Source: Alphaproteobacteria bacterium (lineage in GTDB: Bacteria; Pseudomonadota; Alphaproteobacteria; TMED109). Taken from it: 64,000 bases of DNA. Where the stretch lies: positions 62,001 to 126,000 of the forward strand of contig JAJDWH010000010.1 of assembly GCA_022825705.1 (NCBI GenBank). The letters run 5' to 3'. The position numbers were made by a program, and so were the translations under genes. The notes under the pieces were generated by a model, which was given only the letters and a program-made list of their open reading frames with translations, searched no databases and was not told the DNA's origin. Shown piece after piece: positions 17,813-27,096 of the stretch; position 1 is the stretch's first letter; each line of letters starts with the position of its first letter.

Positions 17813-18673
17813 ATGACCATCGCGTTTACAAAGATGCACGGGCTCGGCAACGATTTCGTCATCGTGGATGCGCGGCATCGTTCGCTCGAGCCGGCGCGCG
17901 ACCGGATCGCGCGGCTGGCCGAGCGCCGCACGGGGATCGGCTTCGATCAGTTGATTCTGCTTGAACCGGGCGCCGGCGCAGCCGACGTCGCCATGCGCAT
18001 CTTCAACCGCGACGGGAGTTCGGCCGAAGCCTGCGGCAACGCCGCCCGGTGCATCGGGCGCTTGCTCGCCGACGAGGTCCCCCCGGGGCGCAAGGTGCGG
18101 ATCGACACCCCGGCCGGCGTGATCACGGCGCAGCCGCGAACGGACGGACACGTGACGGTGGAACTGGGCCCGCCGGCATTCGACTGGGACCGGATTCCGC
18201 TCGCGGCACCGCGGGACACGCTCGATCTCGGCCTCGTCGCCGGCCCCCTGCAGGGGGGCGCGGCCGTCAACGTCGGCAACCCGCACGTGGTCTTCGTTGC
18301 CGACCATCTCCAGGACATCGACCTTGCCAAGCTGGGCCCGGAACTGGAACATCACCCGTTGTTTCCCGAGCGGACCAACGTTGAGGTCATCTGCATGGAC
18401 CGCGACACGACCACCGGGAACCCGGCCCGCGACCGGATCACCATGCGGGTCTGGGAACGGGGCACCGGCCTGACCCGGGCCTGCGGCACCGGGGCCTGCG
18501 CGGCGCTGGTGGCGGCGCACCGGCTCGGCATCAGCGACCGGGCGGCGGCAGTGCGCTTTCTCGACGGGGGCGTTCTGGACATCGAGTGGCGCGAAGCCGA
18601 TGGACATGTCCGCATGACCGGCGACGCGGAACTCAGCTTCCGCGGTGAAGTGCCCGAGGAGGCGCTGCTGTGA
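17813..18673 (+). CDS. dapF: Diaminopimelate epimerase
   Basis: This 286-residue enzyme converts LL- to meso-diaminopimelate for lysine and peptidoglycan synthesis. It has the N-terminal TKMHGLGNDFVIVDAR motif and the two catalytic cysteines in SSAEACGNAARCIG (about residue 73) and TRACGTGACAALVA (about residue 225). The length is normal. It is the first of three overlapping genes, dapF-mtaB-yciB; its TGA overlaps the GTG start of mtaB. Confidence 0.96.
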   Translation: MTIAFTKMHGLGNDFVIVDARHRSLEPARDRIARLAERRTGIGFDQLILLEPGAGAADVAMRIFNRDGSSAEACGNAARCIGRLLADEVPPGRKVRIDTPAGVITAQPRTDGHVTVELGPPAFDWDRIPLAAPRDTLDLGLVAGPLQGGAAVNVGNPHVVFVADHLQDIDLAKLGPELEHHPLFPERTNVEVICMDRDTTTGNPARDRITMRVWERGTGLTRACGTGACAALVAAHRLGISDRAAAVRFLDGGVLDIEWREADGHVRMTGDAELSFRGEVPEEALL

Positions 18674-19902
18674 CGGCCGCCCGGGTGGTCACCTTCGGAT
18701 GCCGGCTGAATCGCCACGAGTCGGAAGTCATCGACCGCCATGCCGCGGCCTCGGGGCTCCGCGATACCGTCATCGTCAACACCTGCGCCGTGACGGCGAG
18801 CGCCGTCCGCGAGGCGCGGCGGACGGTGCGGCGGGTCCGCCGCGAGACGCCCAACGCCCGCATCGTGGTGACCGGGTGCGCGGCCCAGACCGATCCGGAA
18901 TCGTTCGCGGCCATGGCCGAGGTCGATGCCGTCGTCGGGAACGAGGAGAAGCTCCGGGCGACCACTTGGTCGGCGGATCCGCCGGCCGGATCGCGGGTGA
19001 CGGCGACGGCGGACATCCGGGCCGTGGCCGGGAGCGTGGGCACGCTCGCCGGCCGGACCCGAAGCTTCGTGCCCGTCCAGAACGGCTGCGATCACCGCTG
19101 CACGTTCTGCATCATCCCGTACGGGCGCGGCCCCAGCCGCAGCGTTCCGCCGGAGGCGGTCGTGGCTGAGGTCCGCGAGGCCGTGCGGCGCGGCGTGCCG
19201 GAAGTGGTGCTGACCGGCGTGGACCTCACCGATTACGGCGCCGGGCTGACCAGCCCGGTGACGTTCGGTGAGCTGGTGCGCCGGATCCTCCGCGATGTGC
19301 CCGAGCTCCCCCGCCTGCGGCTGTCGTCGGTCGACGCCGCCGAGCTGGACGATGCGCTGATCGGGTGCTTCGCCGACGAGGCGCGCCTGATGCCGCACCT
19401 GCACCTCAGCCTGCAGTCGCATGATCCCATGATCCTCAAGCGCATGCGCCGGCGGCACACGCCGGAACAGGCCGAGCGCCTGTTCGAGCGGGTCCGGGCG
19501 GCGCGACCGGAGACCGCGTTCGGGGCGGACTTCATTGCGGGCTTCCCCACCGAGACTGACGCGATGTTCGCGAACACGCTGGCCGCCGTGGAACGGCTCG
19601 GGCTCGTGCACCTCCACGTGTTCCCGTACTCCCCGCGGCCTGGCACGCCGGCCGCGCGGATGCCGCAGGTGGCCCCGGAGACCCGGCAGGCGCGCGGCAA
19701 GGCCCTGCGCACGGCCGGCGAGCGGATGTTCCGCCGCCGCCTCCGCGACCGCACGGGCACCATGGCCGCCATCCTGGTGGAGGGCGAGGGCGGGCTCGGC
19801 TGGACCGAGGACTACCTTCCGGCGTCCGTCCCCGACGCGGCGCCGGGATCGATCGTGCAACGGCGGGTCGAGGCTGTGGGCCGAAGGCTGTGCGCGGCAT
19901 GA
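18670..19902 (+). CDS. mtaB: tRNA (N6-L-threonylcarbamoyladenosine37-C2) methylthiotransferase
   Basis: This 410-residue radical-SAM methylthiotransferase converts t6A37 to ms2t6A37 in ANN-decoding tRNAs. The N-terminal domain supplies three cluster cysteines (TFGCRLN, VNTCAVT, VTGCAAQ), and the radical-SAM cluster motif is CDHRCTFCIIPYGRG. A C-terminal TRAM-like segment (TMAAILVEGEGGLGWTEDY) follows. The short length and GCRLN start favour MtaB over MiaB or RimO. It starts with GTG inside the end of dapF (GTGA), and its own stop overlaps the next start. Confidence 0.93.
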   Translation: MTAARVVTFGCRLNRHESEVIDRHAAASGLRDTVIVNTCAVTASAVREARRTVRRVRRETPNARIVVTGCAAQTDPESFAAMAEVDAVVGNEEKLRATTWSADPPAGSRVTATADIRAVAGSVGTLAGRTRSFVPVQNGCDHRCTFCIIPYGRGPSRSVPPEAVVAEVREAVRRGVPEVVLTGVDLTDYGAGLTSPVTFGELVRRILRDVPELPRLRLSSVDAAELDDALIGCFADEARLMPHLHLSLQSHDPMILKRMRRRHTPEQAERLFERVRAARPETAFGADFIAGFPTETDAMFANTLAAVERLGLVHLHVFPYSPRPGTPAARMPQVAPETRQARGKALRTAGERMFRRRLRDRTGTMAAILVEGEGGLGWTEDYLPASVPDAAPGSIVQRRVEAVGRRLCAA

Positions 19903-20492
19903 CGGCGGGAGGGAACGGTCACGCGCTGCCGGGGCATGTGCGGACGGCGATCGACTTCGTCCCGCTGCTCGTGTTCTTCGTCGCCAACTACCTCTGGGGC
20001 ATCCTGCCGGCGACGGGGGTGCTCGTCGTCGCAACGGTCATCGCCACCGCGATCCTGTGGCTGGCCGAACGCCGCATTCCGCCGATCCCGGTGGCGACGG
20101 CGGTGCTGGTCGGGTTCTTCGGCGCCCTGACGCTCGTCTTCGACGACGCCTTCTTCATCAAGATCAAACCAACCGTCGTCTCGCTGCTGTTCGCCGCGGT
20201 GCTGGCGGGCGGCCTGGCGCGCGGCAAGCTGCTGGTGAAGTACCTGTTCGGTGCCGCCGGAATCCAGCTGCGCGATGCCGCCTGGCGCGTGCTCACGTGG
20301 CGATGGATCGCGTTCTTCGTCCTGCTGGCCGCGCTCAACGAAGTGGTCTGGCGATCGTTCTCGACCGACACCTGGGTGAGCTACAAGGTGTTCGGGATCC
20401 TGCCGCTCACCTTGGTGTTCGCCGGCCTCCAGATGCCGCTGATCCTCCGCGAGCAGAAGGCCGCATCCACGCCGGGCGAATCGCCGGACTGA
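19899..20492 (+). CDS. yciB: Inner membrane-spanning protein YciB (IspZ/septation protein A family)
   Basis: This membrane protein of about 197 residues has five predicted transmembrane segments. Family hallmarks are AIDFVPLLVFFVANYLWG near the N-terminus, FIKIKPTVVSLLFAAVL and LTWRWIAFFVLLAALNEVVW, then FGILPLTLVFAGLQMPLI. YciB proteins affect cell envelope and septation by a poorly understood mechanism. The ATG at 19899 overlaps the mtaB stop (ATGA). Confidence 0.92.
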   Translation: MTAGGNGHALPGHVRTAIDFVPLLVFFVANYLWGILPATGVLVVATVIATAILWLAERRIPPIPVATAVLVGFFGALTLVFDDAFFIKIKPTVVSLLFAAVLAGGLARGKLLVKYLFGAAGIQLRDAAWRVLTWRWIAFFVLLAALNEVVWRSFSTDTWVSYKVFGILPLTLVFAGLQMPLILREQKAASTPGESPD

Positions 20493-20618
20493 CACCGGGA
20501 TCCGACCTGCCCGCGTGGCGCGCGGCCGGTCGGCAGATCGGCTTGCCGTCGCGTCCGACTGGGGCCTGATGCCCTCGGGCTGCCCGCGGCGCGGCGGGCC
20601 GGCGACGCACCCCGACCC

Positions 20619-21380
20619 TCAGTAGGTGGCGCGACCGCCGCTCACGTCGAAGCAGGCGCCGGTGGTGAAGCTGCAGCGGGGACTGGCCACCCACGCGACC
20701 ATGTCGGCGATCTCCTCGACCGTGCACAGCCGCCCCATCGGGATCCACGCCCGCCGGTCGGCGAGGTAACCCGGATCGAGGCCGTCTAGGAGGGCGGTCT
20801 CCGTGAGTGCCGGCGTCACGCAGTTGACGGTCACGCCGGCATCGCAGAGTTCGCGGGCCAGGCTCTTGGTCAGGCCGAGCACGCCCGCCTTGGCCGCTCC
20901 GTAGGGGCTGGCCCCCGGGTTCCCTTCCTTGCCGGCGATCGAGGCGACGTTGATGATCCTTCCGTACCTGCGTTCGCGCATGTGCGGGATGACCGCCCGG
21001 CAGCCGAGGAACACGCCCGTCAGGTCGACCGCCAGGACCCGGTTCCATTCGTCGAGCGAGTACTCGGCCAGCGGCTTCGTCGGGCCGTTGACGCCGGCGT
21101 TGTTGACCAGGATGTCGACCTGGCCGAGGGCGTCGAGCGTGGCCTCGAATGCCGCCGCGACGGAGCGTTCGTCGGCGACGTCCGCCTGCCGGCGTTCGGC
21201 AAACGGTGCCGGATCCTCAAAGTCGGGGCGGAGGTCCCACCCGGAGACGGCAACCCCGAGACCGTGCAGTCGCCTGGCGATGCCGAGCCCGATGCCCCGT
21301 GCCGCGCCGGTGACGATGGCCGTGGAGCCCTCGAGTCCGAAGGCGTCATCTGCCGGTGGACGGGGAGACGTGTCCTGCAT
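20619..21380 (-). CDS. SDR-family oxidoreductase (FabG-like)
   Basis: This 253-residue classical short-chain dehydrogenase/reductase has cofactor motif TGAARGIGLGIARRL, the NNAG motif, the catalytic Ser region INVASIAGKEG and Tyr-Lys in SPYGAAKAG, with a CFDVSGGRATY end. The second Asp in GWDLRPDF at the end of beta-2 suggests NAD rather than NADP preference. The substrate is not deducible. It is a single gene between the mtaB operon and the M23/xseA pair. Confidence 0.88.
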   Translation of the reverse strand: MQDTSPRPPADDAFGLEGSTAIVTGAARGIGLGIARRLHGLGVAVSGWDLRPDFEDPAPFAERRQADVADERSVAAAFEATLDALGQVDILVNNAGVNGPTKPLAEYSLDEWNRVLAVDLTGVFLGCRAVIPHMRERRYGRIINVASIAGKEGNPGASPYGAAKAGVLGLTKSLARELCDAGVTVNCVTPALTETALLDGLDPGYLADRRAWIPMGRLCTVEEIADMVAWVASPRCSFTTGACFDVSGGRATY

Positions 21381-21491
21381 GCCGGCCGGTCTACCGACGG
21401 GCCGGCCCAGCCGCAGCGGTCGGTCTTGCGACCACGTCCGCGCCGGGTGTCCGACGGGGTCCCCGGCGGACCGTCGGGAACCGCGCCGCGC

Positions 21492-22319
21492 TCAGTCGCA
21501 TTGCCGCTGGTTCGGGCCGGCCGGGACCAATAGCTCCGGGTCGAGCCGCGCGTTCTCCCAGTTGAACCGCCAGTCCAGGTGGGGGCCGGTGCTTCTCCCG
21601 GTCGACCCGACCGTTGCCACGGGGTCCCCCTTGCGGACGCGGTCGCCGCGGGCGACCGCGATCGAGGACAGGTGCAGATAGGTCGAGGTCAGGCCCTGGC
21701 CATGGGCAATGATCAGCGTCCCGCCGCTGAAGTACAGGTCGCGCTCGGCCATGACCACGATGCCGTCGCCGGCCGCCCGGACCTGGGTGCCGCGCGGCGC
21801 GGCCAGGTCGATCCCGTAGTGCGGCTGGCGGGGCTCGCCGTTGAGGATCCGCCGGGTGCCGTAGACGCCGGTGATGCAACCGTCGGCCGGCCACTCGAAG
21901 CCGTTCAGGTAGTGCGGCGTGGTGACCGGGGCGGCGCGGGCCTCGCGGACCCGTTCAGCTTCGTCCCGGATCCGCTGCAGGATGTCGGTGGGCGGGGTGA
22001 CCAGGCCGGACGGCAGCCCGTCGATCCGCTGTTCGCCGTACTCGCGCTGGGCGACCTGCAGCTCGATGCGCTGCTCCTCCGTCTCGGGCTCGCGGATGCG
22101 CAGGACCACGGAACCCGGCGAATCCCGGTGGAACCCGACCAGGAACGAACCGTTCTGCGCCACCGGGATCGGCTTGCCGTCGAGCGATGCCGTGGTGCCG
22201 GGCGCGCCCTGCACGAACAGCAGGCCGCCCTCGACGGGCTGGCCGGTCACGGTCGCGGACTGCGCCGGAAAGGCGGCGAGAAGCAGCAGCAGGGCCGGGA
22301 CGGCGGCACGGCCCGTCAT
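21492..22319 (-). CDS. M23-family metallopeptidase (LytM-type, periplasmic)
   Basis: This 275-residue secreted protein has a signal peptide (ALLLLLAAFPAQSA, about residues 9-22), an N-terminal beta-rich region, and a C-terminal M23 domain. The zinc-site motifs are HYGIDLAAPRGTQVRA (H-x-x-x-D) and HLDWRFNWE (H-x-H-equivalent region, here H-L-D), with YLHLSSIAV between. The last motif departs from the classical HxH, so hydrolase activity is likely but not certain. Its start overlaps the stop of xseA by 4 bases. Confidence 0.85.
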   Translation of the reverse strand: MTGRAAVPALLLLLAAFPAQSATVTGQPVEGGLLFVQGAPGTTASLDGKPIPVAQNGSFLVGFHRDSPGSVVLRIREPETEEQRIELQVAQREYGEQRIDGLPSGLVTPPTDILQRIRDEAERVREARAAPVTTPHYLNGFEWPADGCITGVYGTRRILNGEPRQPHYGIDLAAPRGTQVRAAGDGIVVMAERDLYFSGGTLIIAHGQGLTSTYLHLSSIAVARGDRVRKGDPVATVGSTGRSTGPHLDWRFNWENARLDPELLVPAGPNQRQCD

Positions 22320-23770
22320 GGCTGCGCGTCGGAACTGGGTCCCGGTTCGACGATCTGCGCGGGGGTTGGCTTGCCCGGAGGTGAATCCTGAAACAGCAAC
22401 GTCACGGCTTGCCCGGCCGCGAGGTCCCCGGCCCGCCGGATCACCGTTTCCTGTTCGCTCTGCACGATCACGAACCCGCGTTCCAGGATCCGCTTGTGGC
22501 TGGAGGCTTCCAGCAGCCTGGCCTGCGCGGTCCAGCGGCGGCGCGCCTGTTCGACGCGCTGGGTCGCGAGGTCCCGGAGCCGCGACCCGTCGGCGGTCAG
22601 CTGCATGCGCAGGCCGGCGTTGCCAAAACGGGCGTTGATGCCTCGGTTAGCCGCGGCGAGCGCGGCGCCGGTGCGGTCGCGCAGGGCGCGAACCTGGTCC
22701 GTGGGCGTGCGGAGGCGCCCGGACACCTGCGCAAGTGCCGTGCGGAGGCGCTCGACGCGCTGGCCGCCGTCGGCCGTGACCCGGTTCCACGCGTGATCGA
22801 CCCGCTGGGTGAGCCGCTCGATGCGCGTCGAGGGCCGGGCCAGCCGCTGGCGCACCGTCTCGAGGCGATGCTGCCGTGCGGCAGCGGCGCGCTGCAGGCC
22901 GGCGGCGAGCCGGGCCGTGGTGGCCATGAGGTTGGCCCTGAGCTCGGCCCGGACGGGCACGGCCATCTCTGCGGCCGCGGTCGGCGTCGGCGCGCGGAGG
23001 TCGGCGGCGAAATCCGCGATCGTGGTATCGGTCTCGTGGCCGACCGCGGAGATCACCGGGATCTCCGACGCCGCGATTGCCCGCGCGACGTTCTCCTCGT
23101 TGAACGCCATGAGATCCTCGACGCTGCCGCCGCCGCGCCCCACGATCAGGACATCGGGCCGGGGGACCGGACCGGCCGGCCCGAGGCCGTTGAAGAATGC
23201 GATCCCGTCCGCGATCTGCTCGGCCGCACCCTCGCCCTGGACGAGCGCCGGCCACAGGACCACCTCGCGCGGAAACCGCTCGCGCAGGCGGTGAAGGATG
23301 TCGTGAATGACCGCACCCTGCTCGGACGTGACCACGCCGATCACCGACGGCAGGTAGGGGATGGGGCGCTTCCGGTCCTGGTCGAACAGCCCTTCCGCGG
23401 CGAGCCGTTCACGGCGGTCGTGGATCATCTTGAGGAGGGCGCCCTCGCCGGCGACCTCGACCGATTCGACGATCAGCTGGTACTCGGATCGTTGTCCGTA
23501 GGTGCTGACCCGGCCGGTGACGACCACCTCGAGCCCGTCCTCCGGGCGCACCGAGAGACGCTGCGCGGCCGACCGGAAGCAGGCGCACTTCAGGCCGCTC
23601 CGGTCATCCTTGAGCGTCCAGTAGAGATGTCCGGCGCTCGAGCGGAAGAAACTGGAGATCTCGCCGCGCACGCGCGCACGGCTGAACGCCTCTTCCAGCG
23701 TGCCCTTGATCTGCTCCGCGAGTTCGCTGACCGAGTACTCGGGTAGGTTGGAGCCGGTGCGCGAGTCCAT
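22316..23770 (-). CDS. xseA: Exodeoxyribonuclease VII large subunit
   Basis: This 484-residue large subunit of the single-strand-specific nuclease acts with XseB. It has the N-terminal OB domain (YSVSELAEQIKGTLEEAF...VRGEISSF, GHLYWTLKDD), the catalytic region with PDVLIVGRGGGSVEDLMAFN and VISAVGHETDTTIADFAADL followed by RAPTPTAAAE, and a long coiled-coil C-terminus. The start at 23770 (MDSRTGSNLPEYSV) fits the family; the frame is open further upstream. xseB is not in the window. Confidence 0.95.
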   Translation of the reverse strand: MDSRTGSNLPEYSVSELAEQIKGTLEEAFSRARVRGEISSFFRSSAGHLYWTLKDDRSGLKCACFRSAAQRLSVRPEDGLEVVVTGRVSTYGQRSEYQLIVESVEVAGEGALLKMIHDRRERLAAEGLFDQDRKRPIPYLPSVIGVVTSEQGAVIHDILHRLRERFPREVVLWPALVQGEGAAEQIADGIAFFNGLGPAGPVPRPDVLIVGRGGGSVEDLMAFNEENVARAIAASEIPVISAVGHETDTTIADFAADLRAPTPTAAAEMAVPVRAELRANLMATTARLAAGLQRAAAARQHRLETVRQRLARPSTRIERLTQRVDHAWNRVTADGGQRVERLRTALAQVSGRLRTPTDQVRALRDRTGAALAAANRGINARFGNAGLRMQLTADGSRLRDLATQRVEQARRRWTAQARLLEASSHKRILERGFVIVQSEQETVIRRAGDLAAGQAVTLLFQDSPPGKPTPAQIVEPGPSSDAQP

Positions 23771-23818
23771 GCGCGGGATACTACTGATCCAGCGCCGGCG
23801 CAGGTGGGAGGACCAGCG

Positions 23819-25081
23819 ATGCACATCCTGCTGATTGGGAGCGGTGGTCGCGAGCATGCCCTGGCGTGGGCGCTCGCGGCGTCACCCCTGGTGGACCGGC
23901 TGTCGTGCGCGCCCGGCAATCCCGGCATGCTCGAGCTGGGCGAAGCGGCCGAATGCGATCCGGCCGATCCCGATTCCGTCGTGGCGTTTGCCCGGGAGAC
24001 GGCGGTGGACCTCGTGGTGCCGGGACCGGAGGCGCCCCTGGTGGCCGGGCTCGTGGACCGGCTGGAGGCGGCCGGCATCCGGGCGTTCGGCCCGACGGCC
24101 GCCGCGGCCCGTCTCGAGGGATCGAAGTCCTTCACGCGACTGCTCTGCGCCGAGGCCGGAATCCCCTGCGCGGCCGGCCGTTCGTTCGATGATGCCGACG
24201 CGGCGGTCGCCTACATCCGGGCCCAGGATGCGCCGCCGGTCATCAAGGCCGACGGGCTGGCCGCGGGCAAGGGCGTCACGGTGGCCACCACCATGGAGGA
24301 GGCGGTCGACGCGGCGCGCGCGGCCTTCGACGGGCGGTTCGGCGCGGCAGGCCGGCGCGTCGTGGTCGAAGAGCGCATGGAGGGAACGGAGGCCAGCCTG
24401 TTCGCGATCGCCGACGGGACCAACGTCCGGATGCTCGCCGACGCGCAGGACTACAAGCGCATCGGCGACGGTGATCAGGGGCCGAATACCGGTGGCATGG
24501 GCGCGGTATCGCCGGCACCGGCCATGACCGACGCGCTGCGGGCCGGGGTCATGGAGCGGATCGTTCAGCCGGCCGTGGCCACGATGGCCCGCCGCGGCAC
24601 GCCGTTCCGGGGGATCCTGTATGCGGGCCTGATGCTCACCGGCGCCGGCCCCAAGCTGGTCGAGTTCAACGTCCGGTTCGGAGACCCCGAATGCCAGGCG
24701 CTGCTGGTCCGCCTGCGCTCCGACCTGGTGCCGGGTCTGGTCGCGGCCCTCGAGGGCGAGCTCGACAACTTCGATCTCCGCTTCCGTCCCGACCCCGCGG
24801 TCTGCGTGGTGATGGCGGCGCCGGGCTATCCCGACGCGCCGGTGACGGGGAGCGAGATCCGCGGCCTCGCCGCCGCCGAGCAGTCGGGGCCCGACGTCCA
24901 CGTGTTCCAGGCGTCGACGGCCCGCCGCGAGGGTCGTCTCGTGGCGGCGGGCGGGCGCGTGCTGGGGGTCACGGCCACCGGTAGCGACGCCGCGGCGGCC
25001 CGGCGCGCCGCCTACGCCGGGGTGGCGGCCATCGACTGGCCCGAGGCGGTGTGGCGGCGGGACATCGCCGCCACCGCCTGA
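23819..25081 (+). CDS. purD: Phosphoribosylamine-glycine ligase
   Basis: This 420-residue ATP-grasp enzyme is the second step of de novo purine synthesis, making GAR. It has the N-terminal MHILLIGSGGREHALAWAL, the conserved VPGPEAPLVAGL, the KADGLAAGKGVTVATTMEEA nucleotide loop, and the GARS signature RFGDPECQ with PNTGGMGA. The length is standard. The ATG at 23819 begins the homology. It is divergent from xseA. Confidence 0.97.
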   Translation: MHILLIGSGGREHALAWALAASPLVDRLSCAPGNPGMLELGEAAECDPADPDSVVAFARETAVDLVVPGPEAPLVAGLVDRLEAAGIRAFGPTAAAARLEGSKSFTRLLCAEAGIPCAAGRSFDDADAAVAYIRAQDAPPVIKADGLAAGKGVTVATTMEEAVDAARAAFDGRFGAAGRRVVVEERMEGTEASLFAIADGTNVRMLADAQDYKRIGDGDQGPNTGGMGAVSPAPAMTDALRAGVMERIVQPAVATMARRGTPFRGILYAGLMLTGAGPKLVEFNVRFGDPECQALLVRLRSDLVPGLVAALEGELDNFDLRFRPDPAVCVVMAAPGYPDAPVTGSEIRGLAAAEQSGPDVHVFQASTARREGRLVAAGGRVLGVTATGSDAAAARRAAYAGVAAIDWPEAVWRRDIAATA

Positions 25082-25116
25082 GCGGCGCACGCGTCGGACC
25101 GGGCTGGGGGTTGCCG

Positions 25117-25572
25117 TCAGCCGCGGAGCGTCCGGAAGAAGTCCCTGAGCAGCGCCGCCGCGGCCCGCTCGCCGACCCCGCCGTAGACCTCCGGCGTGTG
25201 GTGGGCGCTGGTGCTGTGGAAGATCATGGGACCGTGCTCGACGCCGCCGCCCTTCGGATCGGCGGCGCCGTAGTAGAGGCGCCGGATGCGGGCCAGCGAG
25301 ATCGCATGGGCGCACATCGGGCAGGGCTCCAGCGTGACGAAGAGGTCGCAGTCCGCCAGGCGGTGGCGGCCGAGCGCGCTTGCCCCGGCGCGCAACACGA
25401 GCAGTTCCGCATGGGCGGTCGGGTCACCCTGCGCCTCCACGCGGTTCCCGTCCCGGGCCACGATGCCGTCGTCGTTGGCGAGGACGGCGCCCACCGGCAC
25501 CTCGCCGCGCTCGGCCGCCGAGCGGGCCTCGGCCAGCGCCGCGGCCATCAGGGGATGGTCCGCGACCGTCAC
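25117..25572 (-). CDS. tadA: tRNA(Arg) adenosine-34 deaminase
   Basis: This zinc-dependent deaminase of up to 151 residues makes inosine at the wobble position of tRNA-Arg(ACG). It has the HAELLVLRAG motif (zinc His and catalytic Glu) and the LEPCPMCAHAI motif (zinc cysteines), plus the GEVPVGAVL start and a C-terminal ...ALLRDFFRTLR. The GTG at 25572 keeps the DHPLMAAAL segment typical of TadA; the ATG at 25548 is an alternative. Confidence 0.92.
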   Translation of the reverse strand: MTVADHPLMAAALAEARSAAERGEVPVGAVLANDDGIVARDGNRVEAQGDPTAHAELLVLRAGASALGRHRLADCDLFVTLEPCPMCAHAISLARIRRLYYGAADPKGGGVEHGPMIFHSTSAHHTPEVYGGVGERAAAALLRDFFRTLRG

Positions 25573-25649
25573 CGGTCGCCGATTGCGCCGGCGTCGGTAT
25601 GGTGTGCGCTGGCGCGGAGGATGCCAGCGGGTCCTCCGGGGAGATCTGC

Positions 25650-26333
25650 ATGCCCGAAGTGACCCCTCGCGACGCGGCGACCCTCATCCTGATTCGCAAC
25701 GCGCCGCGGCAACCCGAGGTGCTGCTCGGCCGGCGGCAGACGTCGGCCCGGTTCATGCCCGGCTTCTACGTGTTCCCGGGCGGCGGGATCGAACAGGACG
25801 ACTACCGGGTCGGAGCGGCCAGCGAGCTCGCCCCCGAACTGGTCGAGCGGGCCGCGCGGGTGCCCGAATTCGGGGGCGACCGCGAGTACTTCCGGGCCAT
25901 GGCGTGTGCCGCCGTGCGCGAGACGGTGGAGGAGACCGGCCTGATGCTGAGCGCCCCGGGGGCGATCGGCGAGGACCTGGAGGGCGGCTGGAAGATGATG
26001 CGGGCGGCCGGCGTGGCCCCGGCCCTCGAAGCCATGCGCTACGTGGGGCGGGCGATCACCCCAGCCGAGAGTCCGATCCGGTTCCACGCCCGGTTCTTCG
26101 CTGCCTCGGCGGACGCGGTCGAGGGCGACCTGCAGCCGACGGCCGAGCTTGATGATGTGGTCTGGGTCCCGCTCTCGGAGACCCTGGACCTGGCCCTCGC
26201 GTCCCCGACCCGATTCATGCTGAAACTGATGATGGACCGGGGCTCGGACCCGGCGCAATTCGAGCATCTGCACCCGACTCCGCTGTTCACGAAGATCGAC
26301 GGGCGCCGCGAGGTGATCTGGGACCCGGCGTAA
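25650..26333 (+). CDS. Nudix hydrolase with interrupted Nudix box
   Basis: This 227-residue Nudix-fold protein has GFYVFPGGGIEQDDYR, then an insertion before the helix motif CAAVRETVEETGLML. That split is typical of the NUDT8/NUDT19-like CoA-diphosphatase-like branch. The C-terminal part has LDDVVWVPLSETLDLALASP. The likely substrates are CoA or acyl-CoA diphosphates, but this is family inference. A GGGGAG ribosome-binding site precedes the ATG at 25650. Its 3' end overlaps the 3' end of the convergent Rieske gene by 47 bases. Confidence 0.85.
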   Translation: MPEVTPRDAATLILIRNAPRQPEVLLGRRQTSARFMPGFYVFPGGGIEQDDYRVGAASELAPELVERAARVPEFGGDREYFRAMACAAVRETVEETGLMLSAPGAIGEDLEGGWKMMRAAGVAPALEAMRYVGRAITPAESPIRFHARFFAASADAVEGDLQPTAELDDVVWVPLSETLDLALASPTRFMLKLMMDRGSDPAQFEHLHPTPLFTKIDGRREVIWDPA

Positions 26334-26652
26334 TCCGGGCCAGACCGTCTGTCACGGCCACGCCGACCCGGGTGAGGCGCCGCCCGCGGCACGGGCCCCG
26401 AACGCACATCCCGTCACTGGTCCGGAACAGCGCCCCGTGGTTGGCACACAGCAGGTGCCGCCCGTCCCGCGCCATGACGCGCCCGGGAATGAGATCGAGC
26501 GGCAGATGCGCGTGCGGGCAGTCGTTCCGGAACGCCGCGACCCGCGTGCCGGAGCGGGTGACGATGATGCCGGGATCGGCCGAGTCCGTTCCGGCCAGCA
26601 GCCGGGCGCCCCCGTCCGGAATCTCGGCAACAGGGATCGTGAGTTCCGTCAC
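26287..26652 (-). CDS. Rieske-type 2Fe-2S ferredoxin-like protein
   Basis: This small protein of about 121 residues has the Rieske ligand motifs FRNDCPHAHLPLDL (C-x-H) and HLLCANHGALFRTSDG (C-x-x-H), then a conserved CVRGPCRGRRL segment with extra cysteines. Likely roles are electron transfer or a small regulatory iron-sulfur protein. The GTG at 26652 overlaps the EVE gene stop (GTGA), which supports this start; an upstream ATG at 26682 is an alternative. The C-terminal tail is basic and Pro-rich and overlaps the convergent Nudix gene. Confidence 0.8.
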   Translation of the reverse strand: MTELTIPVAEIPDGGARLLAGTDSADPGIIVTRSGTRVAAFRNDCPHAHLPLDLIPGRVMARDGRHLLCANHGALFRTSDGMCVRGPCRGRRLTRVGVAVTDGLARITPGPRSPRGARRSS

Positions 26653-27074
26653 GGCTCGGTGGTGAGGCCCGCCATCGTGCACAGGAGGTCCCAGTGGGCG
26701 TCCGCAACGGGGACCACGGACAGCCGGGACTGACGGACCAGGGCCAGCTCGGCCAGCTGCGGTTCCGCCTTGATCTCAGCGAGCGTGACCGGGTTGGGGA
26801 CCGCGGTGACCGCGCGCACGTCCACCATGCCGAACCGGCCCGAGGCGTCCGTCGGGTCGGGATAGTAGGTCCGGATGACCTCGACCACGCCGACGATGCG
26901 CTTCTCGTTGACCGAATGGTAGAAGAAGCCGCGGTCGCCGACGTTCATCGCCTTCATGTTGTTGCAGGCCTGGTGGTTGCGGACACCGTCCCATTCGCAG
27001 CCCTTGTCGCCGCATTTCACCTGGTCGTCCCAAGACCAGGCCCCGGGTTCCGATTTGAAGAGCCAGTACGCCAT
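26649..27074 (-). CDS. EVE-domain protein (PUA-like modified-base/RNA binding)
   Basis: This 141-residue EVE-domain protein has MAYWLFKSEPGAWSWDDQ, WDGVRNHQACNNMKAMNVG, GFFYHSVNEKRIVGVVEV and MVDVRAVTAVPNPVTLAEIK, the canonical order. Residues 20-28 carry a CGDKGCEWD insertion with two cysteines. EVE domains bind modified bases in nucleic acids; in housekeeping contexts the role is unclear. The ATG at 27074 starts the domain. It lies between ubiE and the Rieske gene on the same strand. Confidence 0.9.
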   Translation of the reverse strand: MAYWLFKSEPGAWSWDDQVKCGDKGCEWDGVRNHQACNNMKAMNVGDRGFFYHSVNEKRIVGVVEVIRTYYPDPTDASGRFGMVDVRAVTAVPNPVTLAEIKAEPQLAELALVRQSRLSVVPVADAHWDLLCTMAGLTTEP

Positions 27075-27096
27075 CGTCGTGACCTCCGGTCCGGGT